64,000 bases of DNA from Thalassovita litoralis (GTDB lineage Bacteria; Pseudomonadota; Alphaproteobacteria; Rhodobacterales; Rhodobacteraceae), in assembly GCF_900182725.1 (NCBI RefSeq), contig NZ_FXTO01000002.1, positions 124,001-188,000 of the forward strand, read 5' to 3'. Each line of letters starts with the position of its first letter. Position 1 is the stretch's first letter. Below are positions 48,931 through 57,843 of this stretch, one piece after another. Under the pieces are notes generated by a model that had not been told where the DNA came from, searched no databases, and worked only from the letters and a program-made list of their open reading frames with translations. The position numbers and the translations under genes were made by a program.

Positions 48931-50505
48931 TTGAAAATCGGAACTCCTAAGGAAGTATTCGAGGGGGAAAATCGCGTTGCGATGACTCCTGACTCGGCTC
49001 TGCAATTGCAGAAGCTGGGCTACGAATGCGCCATCGAGTCCGGGGCGGGTGCCGCTGCCGGCTTCTCGGACGACGCCTATGAAAAGGCTGGGGTCGAGAT
49101 CATCAAAACCGCTGCTCAGTTGTGGAAGGGTGTGGATATTGTCGCCAAGGTGCGCCAACCCAACGAAACCGAACTGAAGCGGATGACCGAAGGTCAAACC
49201 CTGATCAGTTTCTTCAACCCGGCAGGCAATGCCGAAGGTTTGGAACTGGCCAAATCCAAGGGTGCCAACGTCATCGCCATGGAAATGGTGCCGCGTATTT
49301 CGCGCGCTCAGAAAATGGACGCGCTGTCCTCGATGGCGAATATCGCGGGCTACCGCGCGGTCATCGAAGCCGGGAACAACTTTGGCCGGTTCTTCACCGG
49401 GCAGGTGACGGCAGCCGGTAAAGTGCCGCCCGCCAAGGTGCTGGTTGTGGGTGCCGGTGTGGCCGGTCTGGCCGCCATCGGAACGGCGACGTCGCTGGGT
49501 GCGATCACCTATGCGTTCGACGTGCGCCCCGAAGTGGCCGAACAGGTCGAATCCATGGGCGCGGAATTCGTGTTCCTGGATTTCGAGGAAGAACAGCAAG
49601 ACGGTGCCGCCACGGGTGGCTATGCGGCTGTTTCCAGCCCGGAATTCGCGGCGGCCCAGTTGGCCAAGTTCCGCGAACTGGCCCCGGAAATGGACATCGT
49701 GATCACCACCGCGCTGATCCCCAACCGCGAAGCCCCCGAGCTGTGGACCAAGGATATGGTCGACGCGATGAAGCCGGGTTCGGTGATCGTTGACCTTGCG
49801 GCGGAAAAGGGCGGCAACTGCAAGCTGACCGTCAAAGACGAAAAAATCGTGACCGACAATGGCGTGACCATCATCGGCTACACCGATTTCCCGTCGCGTA
49901 TGGCAGCACAGGCATCGACCCTGTATTCGACCAACATCCGTCACATGATGACTGACCTGACCCCTGAAAAGGACGGCCAGATCAATCACAACATGGAAGA
50001 TGACGTGATCCGTGGCGCGACCGTGACCTTTGACAAGGAAATCACATGGCCGCCGCCACCGCCCAAAGTGCAGGCCATCGCCGCGCAGAAACCCAAGGAA
50101 AAAGCCAAAGAGCTGACGCCCGAGGAAAAACGTGCGCAGGAAATCGCTGCATTCAAGGCCCAAACCAAGAATCAGGCGATCCTGCTGGGTGTCGGCACCC
50201 TGCTGATGCTGATCGTGGGTGCCTTTGCCCCCGAAAGCTTCATGTCGCACTTCATCGTGTTCGCCTTGGCCTGTTTCGTGGGCTTCCAGGTCATCTGGAA
50301 CGTGTCGCATTCGCTGCACACGCCGCTGATGGCCGTGACGAACGCAATTTCCGGGATCGTGATCCTTGGCGCCCTGCTTCAGGTCGGCTCGGGTGATTGG
50401 CTGGTGGTCGTGCTGTCTGCCATCTCGATCCTTATTGCAACGATCAACATCGTCGGTGGCTTCATGGTCACGCGTCGTATGTTGGCGATGTTCCAGAAAT
50501 CGTAA
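48931..50505 (+). CDS. pntA: NAD(P) transhydrogenase subunit alpha
   Basis: Proton-translocating transhydrogenase subunit that binds NAD(H) and couples hydride transfer to NADP with proton movement (EC 7.1.1.1). 524 aa single-chain form: alanine-dehydrogenase-like domain (about 1-375) with [17 protein letters not shown], a charged linker and C-terminal membrane helices (about 420-515). The start is TTG 48931 ([17 protein letters not shown] matches the family), with AAGGGGGAC upstream; no ATG fits. pntB follows 16 bases on. Confidence 0.97.
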   Translation: MKIGTPKEVFEGENRVAMTPDSALQLQKLGYECAIESGAGAAAGFSDDAYEKAGVEIIKTAAQLWKGVDIVAKVRQPNETELKRMTEGQTLISFFNPAGNAEGLELAKSKGANVIAMEMVPRISRAQKMDALSSMANIAGYRAVIEAGNNFGRFFTGQVTAAGKVPPAKVLVVGAGVAGLAAIGTATSLGAITYAFDVRPEVAEQVESMGAEFVFLDFEEEQQDGAATGGYAAVSSPEFAAAQLAKFRELAPEMDIVITTALIPNREAPELWTKDMVDAMKPGSVIVDLAAEKGGNCKLTVKDEKIVTDNGVTIIGYTDFPSRMAAQASTLYSTNIRHMMTDLTPEKDGQINHNMEDDVIRGATVTFDKEITWPPPPPKVQAIAAQKPKEKAKELTPEEKRAQEIAAFKAQTKNQAILLGVGTLLMLIVGAFAPESFMSHFIVFALACFVGFQVIWNVSHSLHTPLMAVTNAISGIVILGALLQVGSGDWLVVVLSAISILIATINIVGGFMVTRRMLAMFQKS

Positions 50506-50521
50506 GGAAGGGAGCGGATAA

Positions 50522-51997
50522 ATGAGCATCGGAATCGTTTCCGCCGCCTATATCGCGGCAGCTGTTCTCTTCATCCTGAGCTTGGGCGGTCTGTCCGGTC
50601 AGGAAAGCGCAAAACGTGCTGTATGGTACGGCATTGTGGGCATGGCGCTGGCCATTGTTGCCACCGTGTTCGGCCCCGGCATGGGCAACCTGCTGATCGT
50701 GCTGGTCATGGTTATGGCGGGTGCTTTCATCGGTCAGATGGTGGCGCAGAAGGTCGAAATGACCGAAATGCCCCAGCTGGTCGCGGCACTGCACTCGTTC
50801 GTGGGGCTGGCGGCTGTGTTCATCGGCTTTAACGCGCAGTTTGAAATGTCGCGTGTTGCCGAAATTCTGGCAGGTGCGCCCACCACGCTGAACGAAACCG
50901 GCCTGCTGGCTTGGTTGCATGATCAGGGTGTAGACGGGTTTGCTGGCAAGGTTGCGCATAAAACCGCGGTCGAGCTGAACATCCTGAAGGTCGAGGTGTT
51001 CCTTGGCGTCTTCATCGGTGCCGTGACCTTTACCGGGTCGGTCATCGCGTTCGGCAAACTGGCGGGTAAGGTTGACGGCAAGGCCAAGAAACTGCCCGGC
51101 GGTCACTTCCTGAATGCGGGTGCGGCGATCCTGTCGCTGATCCTGCTGGTGGTCTATTTCAACACTGGCGCCCTGTGGCCGCTGCTGGTGATGACTCTGC
51201 TGGCGTTCTTCATCGGCTATCACCTGATCATGGGCATCGGCGGCGCTGATATGCCGGTGGTTGTGTCTATGCTGAACTCCTATTCCGGGTGGGCTGCATC
51301 GGCGATTGGTTTCAGCCTTGGCAACGACCTGCTGATCGTCACCGGCGCGCTGGTGGGGTCGTCGGGTGCGATCCTGTCCTATATCATGTGTAAGGCGATG
51401 AACCGTTCGTTCATCAGCGTGATTTTGGGCGGCTTTGGTGGCACCACTGGTCCCGCGATGGAAGTCGAAGGCGAACAAATCGCCATTGACGCCGATGGCG
51501 TGGCGCAGGCGCTGGATGACGCGGACAGCGTTATCATCATTCCGGGCTACGGTATGGCCGTGGCACAGGCACAGCAGAACGTGGCCGAACTGACCCGCCG
51601 CCTGCGGGCCAAGGGCAAGACCGTGCGTTTCGCCATTCACCCGGTTGCCGGGCGTCTGCCGGGCCACATGAACGTGTTGCTGGCCGAAGCCAAGGTTCCC
51701 TATGACATCGTGCTGGAAATGGACGAGATCAACGACGACTTCCCGGAAACGGATGTGGCAATCGTGATCGGTTCGAACGACATCGTGAACCCTGCTGCAC
51801 AGGAAGATCCGAACAGCCCCATCGCCGGTATGCCGGTTCTGGAATGCTGGAAGGCCAAGCAAGTGTTCGTGTCCAAGCGCGGTCAGGGCACTGGCTATTC
51901 GGGCATCGAAAACCCGCTGTTCTACAAGGAAAACACCCGCATGTTCTATGGCGACGCGAAAAAGTCGCTGGATGATCTGCTGACCAAGATCAGCTAA
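50522..51997 (+). CDS. pntB: NAD(P) transhydrogenase subunit beta
   Basis: Membrane and NADP(H)-binding subunit of the transhydrogenase. 491 aa: about nine helices (residues 1-270) forming the proton path, then the NADP domain with [32 protein letters not shown] and [10 protein letters not shown]. It completes the enzyme with PntA and ends in a strong terminator, so pntAB is a two-gene operon. AAGGAAGGGAG precedes the ATG. Confidence 0.98.
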   Translation: MSIGIVSAAYIAAAVLFILSLGGLSGQESAKRAVWYGIVGMALAIVATVFGPGMGNLLIVLVMVMAGAFIGQMVAQKVEMTEMPQLVAALHSFVGLAAVFIGFNAQFEMSRVAEILAGAPTTLNETGLLAWLHDQGVDGFAGKVAHKTAVELNILKVEVFLGVFIGAVTFTGSVIAFGKLAGKVDGKAKKLPGGHFLNAGAAILSLILLVVYFNTGALWPLLVMTLLAFFIGYHLIMGIGGADMPVVVSMLNSYSGWAASAIGFSLGNDLLIVTGALVGSSGAILSYIMCKAMNRSFISVILGGFGGTTGPAMEVEGEQIAIDADGVAQALDDADSVIIIPGYGMAVAQAQQNVAELTRRLRAKGKTVRFAIHPVAGRLPGHMNVLLAEAKVPYDIVLEMDEINDDFPETDVAIVIGSNDIVNPAAQEDPNSPIAGMPVLECWKAKQVFVSKRGQGTGYSGIENPLFYKENTRMFYGDAKKSLDDLLTKIS

Positions 51998-52017
51998 GGG
52001 TTTTCCCTCGGAAACGG

Positions 52018-52049
52018 AAAAGGCGGCTTCCTTGAAGCCGCCTTTTTTT
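52018..52049 (+). terminator. Intrinsic terminator after pntB
   Basis: AGGCGGCTT (52021-52029) pairs with AAGCCGCCT (52035-52043) over a five-base loop, flanked by A and seven T. Confidence 0.92.
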
Positions 52050-52109
52050 CGTCACATCGCCCCCGTATCCGTATGGTTAACAAATAAATAACCATAAGGG
52101 GCAGGCAGA

Positions 52110-52997
52110 ATGAAACCCAAACAGGCGTTTCGTAAATGCGCGTTTCAGGCGCAGGAGACCGGATTTTACCGCCAGATGACCCGGCATTTCGCGGTATTTG
52201 TACCGCGTGGGCGCACGTTGGTGGTGACATTTGACAATATGAAAAGCCGCGAAGCCCCCGCGCCCCGCTACCCGTGGGGGTGGGAGCTGATGGAAAAGCT
52301 GGGGCATTCCCATCTGGTGATTTGCATGACGCGCCGCAATGATTGGTTCCGTCATGCCGATCTGTTCGATTTCTTTGATGAATTGCGCGACACCGGATTT
52401 TTCGACCAGTTCGAGGATGTGGTGTTCTATGGATCGTCTATGGGGGGCTACGGGGCGTTGGCCTATGCGTCGGCGGCACCGGGGGCGCGGGTGGTGGCAT
52501 ATGTCCCGCAAACGTCGTTGAACCCCAGCCATACACTGTTTGAAACCCGGTATCGCGCCGGATTTCGCCGTGGGGACTGGCAGGACACGCGGTATGCCGA
52601 CGCGCTGGAAGGGGCGCGGACGGCGCGGGATGTGATCGTATTCTATGATCCCTTTCACGAACTGGACCGCCAGCATGTTGATCGCCTGAAGGATGTTGCG
52701 CTGACCCGATTGCGGTGTCCTTTTATGGGACATCGGGTGCCGCGTTTCCTGTTGCAGATGGGGATTTTGCGGGGTGTGGTGACGCGGGCCTTGGACGGGA
52801 CATTGACAGAACAAAGGTTTGTCCGCGCGATAGAGGCACGGAAATCCAACCGGGGCTTTGTGCGCAGTTTGCTGGCACAAGGGTTGGAACGGGGGCATCC
52901 CCAGTTGGCCGCTGCGGCGTTGGAACGGTTTGAACGCAGTCATGGTAAGGCCATGCCGAAATACCGCCGGTTGGTTTCCGAAAAACTGGCAGCCTGA
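52110..52997 (+). CDS. Alpha/beta-hydrolase-like protein
   Basis: 295 aa. The nucleophile elbow GSSMGGYGAL places Ser110 in the GxSxGG pattern of alpha/beta hydrolases; an acid in YDPFHELD and His in CPFMGHRVP are candidate partners. No signal peptide. Substrate unknown. Homologs are sometimes labelled phosphoadenosine phosphosulfate reductase in databases (from memory), but nothing in this sequence supports that. It stands alone after the pntB terminator. Confidence 0.72.
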   Translation: MKPKQAFRKCAFQAQETGFYRQMTRHFAVFVPRGRTLVVTFDNMKSREAPAPRYPWGWELMEKLGHSHLVICMTRRNDWFRHADLFDFFDELRDTGFFDQFEDVVFYGSSMGGYGALAYASAAPGARVVAYVPQTSLNPSHTLFETRYRAGFRRGDWQDTRYADALEGARTARDVIVFYDPFHELDRQHVDRLKDVALTRLRCPFMGHRVPRFLLQMGILRGVVTRALDGTLTEQRFVRAIEARKSNRGFVRSLLAQGLERGHPQLAAAALERFERSHGKAMPKYRRLVSEKLAA

Positions 52998-53013
52998 GGG
53001 CGATACGTCCGAT

Positions 53014-53042
53014 TTGACAATCCGCAGGTCCGCCGCGCTAAT
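53014..53042 (+). promoter_or_regulatory. Promoter-like -35/-10 pair
   Basis: TTGACA (53014-53019) and GCTAAT (53037-53042) with a 17-base spacer, pointing toward DUF3422. The 286-base gap that contains it (52998-53283) otherwise holds only a weak 30-codon frame (53071-53163) and no assignable feature. Confidence 0.35.
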
Positions 53043-53283
53043 CTGTGCAGGAGGAGCAGCAAAGTCTGAGATGCAGCACCTTGGCTGCTCTGTGCTGGCC
53101 ATCAACCCTTCTGCGATCTCGTCGGGCCGGAACTCACGCGGTTTGAGCCGCAGCATTTGCTAACACGGGTTCGCGCATGGTAGGGCGGTATACCGATGTA
53201 TTCCGTCAAGCCATTGAAAATACTTTATCTTTTTTCAGTGTTGTGGCATCAAAGGCGCCAAAGCAACCCGGAAGGCCGCCTAG

Positions 53284-54558
53284 ATGATCCTTGACCACCC
53301 GCTACGTTATGATCTGGCGAATGAATTACATGCGCGGCCTTTTCCGTCGCTGACTGCGCCCTGCACTGCGGTGTATCTGGCGATCAAACAGCCCGAAGAT
53401 GCGGCCAGCCGGGACCGGGGGAAGGATCGCGCGCATTTGATTGCCCTGTTGGACCGCTATGGCGCGCCCCACCCACAGCCGGGGGCGACGCATTATTTTG
53501 GCACGCTGGGGCGATACTGGCTGAAGTGGGAACAGCACACTGAATTTGTGACCTATACCGCCTTCACCGAAAACCTGAGCGAACGCCCCTTTGACCCGGC
53601 GGATTTTTCCGTGTTTCCCGAAGAGTGGCTAAACGAGGCACCGGGCAAACGTGTGACCTCGGCGTTGATCCGGGTGGAGCCGTGGACGGAAATGCAGGTG
53701 GCGGCAGATCGGTTTAACGATTGGTTCGTTCCCGAAAGTCTGGCCGCCAGCCGAGTGCTGGATGACGCGGGGGTGATGGCTGGGGATTTTCGGATCGACC
53801 AATCCGGCCAGTTGCGATTTGGCGTGTTTGTTGGCCCGAATACCGGAGAGCGCCGGGTGGGGCGGATCGTGCAACGTCTGTGCGAGATTGAAACCTATAA
53901 AAGCCTGTCCATGCTGGGTTTTGCCCGCGCTAAGGAAATCGCCCCCCGGATGGCGGAACTGGATGCGCAACTGACAGGGTTGATGGATCAGATGACCTCG
54001 GACGCGCATTCAGCCGAAAGCACCTTGGCGGGATTGCTGGCAACCTCGGCTGAATTGGAACGGATGGTGGCGCGGAATTCGTTCCGCTTTGGGGCAACCG
54101 CGGCGTATGAGGCGATTGTGCATGACCGGATCAAGGTGATGCGCGAAGAGCGGTTTAATGGCCGCCAGACCTTCAACGAATTTATGATGCGGCGCTATGA
54201 TCCGGCGATGCGCACGGTGAAATCCACCGAAAGACGGCTAGCCGCGATGGCGGATCGGGCGATCCGGGCGGGGGAATTGTTGCGCACGCGGGTGGATGTG
54301 GAACGGTCTGCCCAAAACCAAAAGCTGCTGGAAAGCATGGACCGCCGCGCTGATCTGCAATTGCGCCTGCAAAAAACGGTCGAGGGGCTAAGTGTGGTTG
54401 CGATCAGCTATTACGCCGTATCGCTGGCGGGATATGCCGCCTATCCCCTTGCAAAGGCCCTGAGCCTGAGCAAGGGGGATTTAACGGCGGTGCTTACTCT
54501 GCCGGTTGTAGGGGCCGTGTGGTGGATGCTGCGCCGGATTCAGCGGAAGATGCACTAA
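53284..54558 (+). CDS. DUF3422 family membrane-associated protein
   Basis: 424 aa of the DUF3422 family. Begins DHPLRYDLANELHARPFP, a segment typical of the family, contains YFGTLGRYWLKWEQHTEF, a helical middle (about 220-360) and two C-terminal hydrophobic segments ending in a basic tail (LRRIQRKMH), suggesting an inner-membrane anchor. Function not known. Its last 65 bases are antisense to the 3' end of the YeeE/YedE gene. Confidence 0.85.
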   Translation: MILDHPLRYDLANELHARPFPSLTAPCTAVYLAIKQPEDAASRDRGKDRAHLIALLDRYGAPHPQPGATHYFGTLGRYWLKWEQHTEFVTYTAFTENLSERPFDPADFSVFPEEWLNEAPGKRVTSALIRVEPWTEMQVAADRFNDWFVPESLAASRVLDDAGVMAGDFRIDQSGQLRFGVFVGPNTGERRVGRIVQRLCEIETYKSLSMLGFARAKEIAPRMAELDAQLTGLMDQMTSDAHSAESTLAGLLATSAELERMVARNSFRFGATAAYEAIVHDRIKVMREERFNGRQTFNEFMMRRYDPAMRTVKSTERRLAAMADRAIRAGELLRTRVDVERSAQNQKLLESMDRRADLQLRLQKTVEGLSVVAISYYAVSLAGYAAYPLAKALSLSKGDLTAVLTLPVVGAVWWMLRRIQRKMH

Positions 54559-55555
54559 GCACCCGACCAGCCAGCCAGCCGCCAGCGGCGATGCTGGCGA
54601 TGGCCAGCAGGGCGGCGATGGACAGGGTTGGAATACCTGACAGGCCCGCGCCCACGGTGCAGCCCCCGGCCAGCACACCGCCCACACCCATCAGGGCTGC
54701 GCCGGTCAGATAGCGGCCGGTTTGACGGGCGGTGTCAAAGCTTTGCCATTGGAACTGTCCCCGGATCAGCGCGGCGATAAACGCGCCGACTAACACGCCG
54801 CCCAGCAGACCCACGCCAAAGTTGGCGGAAATCGAGGTGCTGGCGATGGTCCAGAACAGGGTGTCAGCGGCGGGCGAGGTGAAGCTAAGGCTTTCCAGCG
54901 CGATCGGGTCGAAATCGTCATACAGAACGAACCCCGTACCGACCCATGCCAGCGGCACCAATGCGCCAATCAGCGCGGCCCCGATCAGGGTGCCAAAACG
55001 GTTGCCCGAGCGCAGCGCGATCCCCAGCGCCACCACCGCGATCAAAGCGGCCCAGATCAACGGATTGCCGGGCAGGGCTGCATTTTCCAGCGGAACGGTG
55101 ACGCTGCCAAGGGCGGTGCGCACCGGGGCCAGAACGCCCTTTAGCGTGGCGTGGGCGATCACGGCGAACACGACCAACACCAGCGCGGCGCGCAAGTTGC
55201 CCGATCCGGTCAGCACGGTCAGGCGGGACACACAGCCGCGCGTCAGCACCATGCCGATGCCGAACAGCAATCCGCCCACAGCGATGGCCAGAACAGGCAG
55301 ATCGGCGGCCATGAACCGATGATCGGCAAAGGAAATCAGATCGGCGCTGACTGCGGCCTGTGTTCCCAATACGGCCACGGCCAAAGCGGTCAGCCAGACG
55401 CCAGCGGCTTGGCGGCGATCCTCGCCCACGATGGCGCGGCGGAAACAGAAACGGGTGATCTGTGCCAGACCCCCAAAGGCAAGGCCGATCACCAGCGCGA
55501 AATAAACAGCCGCCTGCGGGGCGGTCAGGGTTTCGAAGCCGAAGGTTTCAAACAT
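54494..55555 (-). CDS. YeeE/YedE-family transporter
   Basis: 353 aa with about nine membrane helices. The family cysteines are present in LTRGCVSRL and GGCTVGAGLSG; related TsuA takes up thiosulfate through such cysteines, and others are thought to move sulfur compounds. The C-terminal 20 residues (SASSAESGAASTTRP) are encoded antisense to DUF3422. No sulfur-oxidation genes are adjacent. A TusA-like partner is not seen. Confidence 0.87.
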   Translation of the reverse strand: MFETFGFETLTAPQAAVYFALVIGLAFGGLAQITRFCFRRAIVGEDRRQAAGVWLTALAVAVLGTQAAVSADLISFADHRFMAADLPVLAIAVGGLLFGIGMVLTRGCVSRLTVLTGSGNLRAALVLVVFAVIAHATLKGVLAPVRTALGSVTVPLENAALPGNPLIWAALIAVVALGIALRSGNRFGTLIGAALIGALVPLAWVGTGFVLYDDFDPIALESLSFTSPAADTLFWTIASTSISANFGVGLLGGVLVGAFIAALIRGQFQWQSFDTARQTGRYLTGAALMGVGGVLAGGCTVGAGLSGIPTLSIAALLAIASIAAGGWLAGRVLSASSAESGAASTTRPLQPAE

Positions 55556-55713
55556 GATGTGTCCTCAGCAAGAGTTGGAATTTTTTCCCAAATGCCTTGG
55601 TTTGTTTTATGAATCAAGGGTGGTGCATCGTGGTGAATGACGGGATTTATGGAACAAGTTCCCAAAATGTGTGAATTGGCAAAACATATTGATCCATGCG
55701 AATGGATTCACAT

Positions 55714-55745
55714 GAAAACGGCCCGCCACTGATGCGGCGGGCCGT
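55714..55745 (-). terminator. Terminator after the peptide permease operon
   Basis: ACGGCCCGCC (55718-55727) pairs with GGCGGGCCGT (55736-55745); on the minus strand four T follow. It closes the binding protein-permease transcript. Confidence 0.8.
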
Positions 55746-55773
55746 GCTTTGATCCTTTTTTCGCCCTCGGGCC

Positions 55774-56736
55774 TTAGCGGCCCCGAATACGCGGGTCCAG
55801 CGCATCGCGCAGACCATCGCCCAGATAGTTCACACTTAGCACCGTCAGCGAAATGGCGACACCGGGCCAGAACACCCGTTCGGGGTATTGTTGCAGGTAA
55901 TCGGTGGCGTCAAACAACAGACGGCCCCATGTCGGGAAATCCGGCGGGAAACCAAGGCCCAAAAATGACAGCGCGGATTCCGTGATGATCGCATTGGCAA
56001 TCCCCAACGTGGCGGATACCATGATGGGCGACAGCACGTTCGGCAGAATATGCCGTGTGATCATCTTGGTGTTGGTCGTGCCGATAGACCGGGCCGCCAG
56101 AACGAATTCGCGTTCCTTCAGCGCCAGCACATCGCCCCGCACGATCCGGGCCGTGGGCATCCAGCTTGTGACGCCAATGGCAACCACGATCAGGATGAAA
56201 ATCCCGGTTTCCGGCCCGAATGCGGCGTTCAGCGGATCGCGGAACAACAGCACCATCACCAGCAGCAGCGGCAGCAGGGGCAGGGCCAGAAACAGGTCTG
56301 TCATCCGCATCAGCAACCCGTCCAGCCGTTTGAAAAACCCGGCCAGAACCCCGACAAGGCTGCCAAGGAACAGCGCCAGCAACATCGCGGTGATCCCCAC
56401 GGATACGCTGGTTTGCCCGCCTGCCATCATCCGGGCCAGCGTATCGCGGCCCAACTGATCCGTGCCCAGCGGATGTGCAAAGCTAGGCCCCTGATTACGT
56501 GACCGGATGTCGATATAGGTGGCATCATAGGGCCACAGCAGCGGCCCGACAAAAACCAGCAACACGATCAGAAGGAAAATAATCCCGCCCAGCATTGCGC
56601 CTTTGTGGTGTTTGAACTGGTCCCAAACGTCGCGCCACTGGCTGCGCGGCGGGGCGACGGGGATCGGATCTGTCAGGGCGCCCGCCGGGGTGGCCCCGCC
56701 AGAACCCGGCGCGATTTTTTGTGTCGGCTCAGTCAT
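55774..56736 (-). CDS. Peptide ABC transporter permease (DppC/OppC type)
   Basis: 320 aa inner-membrane permease with six helices. After a proline-rich cytoplasmic N-terminus comes a first helix (about residues 45-70), then HPLGTDQLGRDTLARMM, the DppC hallmark, and the EAA loop AARSIGTTNTKMITRHILPN that contacts the ATPase. Its ATG overlaps the stop of the partner permease by eight bases (ATGACTGA). Confidence 0.93.
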   Translation of the reverse strand: MTEPTQKIAPGSGGATPAGALTDPIPVAPPRSQWRDVWDQFKHHKGAMLGGIIFLLIVLLVFVGPLLWPYDATYIDIRSRNQGPSFAHPLGTDQLGRDTLARMMAGGQTSVSVGITAMLLALFLGSLVGVLAGFFKRLDGLLMRMTDLFLALPLLPLLLVMVLLFRDPLNAAFGPETGIFILIVVAIGVTSWMPTARIVRGDVLALKEREFVLAARSIGTTNTKMITRHILPNVLSPIMVSATLGIANAIITESALSFLGLGFPPDFPTWGRLLFDATDYLQQYPERVFWPGVAISLTVLSVNYLGDGLRDALDPRIRGR

Positions 56737-57736
56737 AGCGAATCCTCGGGTCCAGAACGCCATACAGGACGTCGGCAATCAGGTTGAACAGCACGATCAG
56801 CAGGGCAAAGATAAAGGTCAGGGTTTGCACCATTGGCAGATCGTTCGCTTCGATTGCGCCGATCAAAAGCTGGCCCAGCCCGTTCACCTTGAACACTTGT
56901 TCGGTGATAATGGCCCCGCCAAACACATGCGGCACCCCCAGCGCGATCACGGTCACAACCGGGATCATCGAGTTGCGCAGCACATGCACCAGCACCACGA
57001 CCTTTTCGCCCAGCCCTTTGGCGCGGGCGGTACGGACGTAATCCTGATTCAGGTTATCCAGCATCGACGCCCGCATGAACCGGCTGATTTGCGCCGCGTT
57101 ATACAGCGCCAGCACGAACACGGGCATCGCCATCTGGCGGAATTGGAACACCAGACTGTCCCAATCAGTCACCTTATGCGTGGTGTCATAGATTGATGGG
57201 AACCAACCCAGATTGACCGAAAAGATCACGATCAGCAGCACCCCGGTAAAGAAGGTCGGGACGGAAAAGCCGATCATGGAAATAAATGTGCCGACCTGAT
57301 CGAAGATCGAATACTGTTTGTAGGCGGAATAAATCCCGATAGGCAGGGCGATCAGAACGCCCAGAATATAGGACATGCCCACAACCCACAGCGTCTGGGG
57401 CATACGCTGCACCACGATGTCCATAACCGGGCTGCGGGTCTGCCATGACAGCACGCGCAGTTTGCCTTCGGACAGCGAGGTGCCAAACAGGTTGTCGATC
57501 AGAACCTGCGGTTCGATCCAGAAGAATTGTATCAGCCATTTCACAAAGCGAATATGGACGGGTTCCCCCAATCCCAGCGCCTCGCGCATACGTTCTTTGA
57601 CTTCGGGGGGGACAGTCAGTGGAACCTGTGCCATCGGATCGCCGGGGGCCAGTTCCAGTAACAGGAAAATCACAAGACTGATGAACAACAGCGTCGGGAT
57701 GGCCAGAACCAATCGACGTATCGTGAATGTCAGCAT
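56729..57736 (-). CDS. Peptide ABC transporter permease (DppB/OppB type)
   Basis: 335 aa permease. Starts MLTFTIRRLVLAIPTL, typical of DppB; the EAA loop YVRTARAKGLGEKVVVLVHVLRN is visible, as is the end DVLYGVLDPRIRYD. ATG 57736 is chosen as the family start; codons upstream run through the attenuator hairpin. Pairs with the DppC-type permease downstream. Confidence 0.94.
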   Translation of the reverse strand: MLTFTIRRLVLAIPTLLFISLVIFLLLELAPGDPMAQVPLTVPPEVKERMREALGLGEPVHIRFVKWLIQFFWIEPQVLIDNLFGTSLSEGKLRVLSWQTRSPVMDIVVQRMPQTLWVVGMSYILGVLIALPIGIYSAYKQYSIFDQVGTFISMIGFSVPTFFTGVLLIVIFSVNLGWFPSIYDTTHKVTDWDSLVFQFRQMAMPVFVLALYNAAQISRFMRASMLDNLNQDYVRTARAKGLGEKVVVLVHVLRNSMIPVVTVIALGVPHVFGGAIITEQVFKVNGLGQLLIGAIEANDLPMVQTLTFIFALLIVLFNLIADVLYGVLDPRIRYD

Positions 57737-57798
57737 GGTAGCGCCTTTGCGGCTTGTCGTTAGTGAGGAGAGGGCGAAACTACGGACGCCCTGAAATG

Positions 57799-57829
57799 CA
57801 AAAAGCCCCGGCCGGTGATGGCCGGGGCT
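57799..57829 (-). terminator. Attenuator-like hairpin between binding protein and permeases
   Basis: AGCCCCGGCC (57804-57813) and GGCCGGGGCT (57820-57829) form a 10-bp stem; on the minus strand a run of five T follows. It lies after the binding-protein stop and before the first permease, so partial termination would yield more binding protein than permease. Confidence 0.82.
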
Positions 57830-57843
57830 GTGCATATCGCAGA

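Noticed and set aside
52077-53156. 359-codon minus frame reaching into the gap before DUF3422
   Set aside because: Mostly antisense to the alpha/beta-hydrolase-like gene; the part in the gap resembles no family I know.
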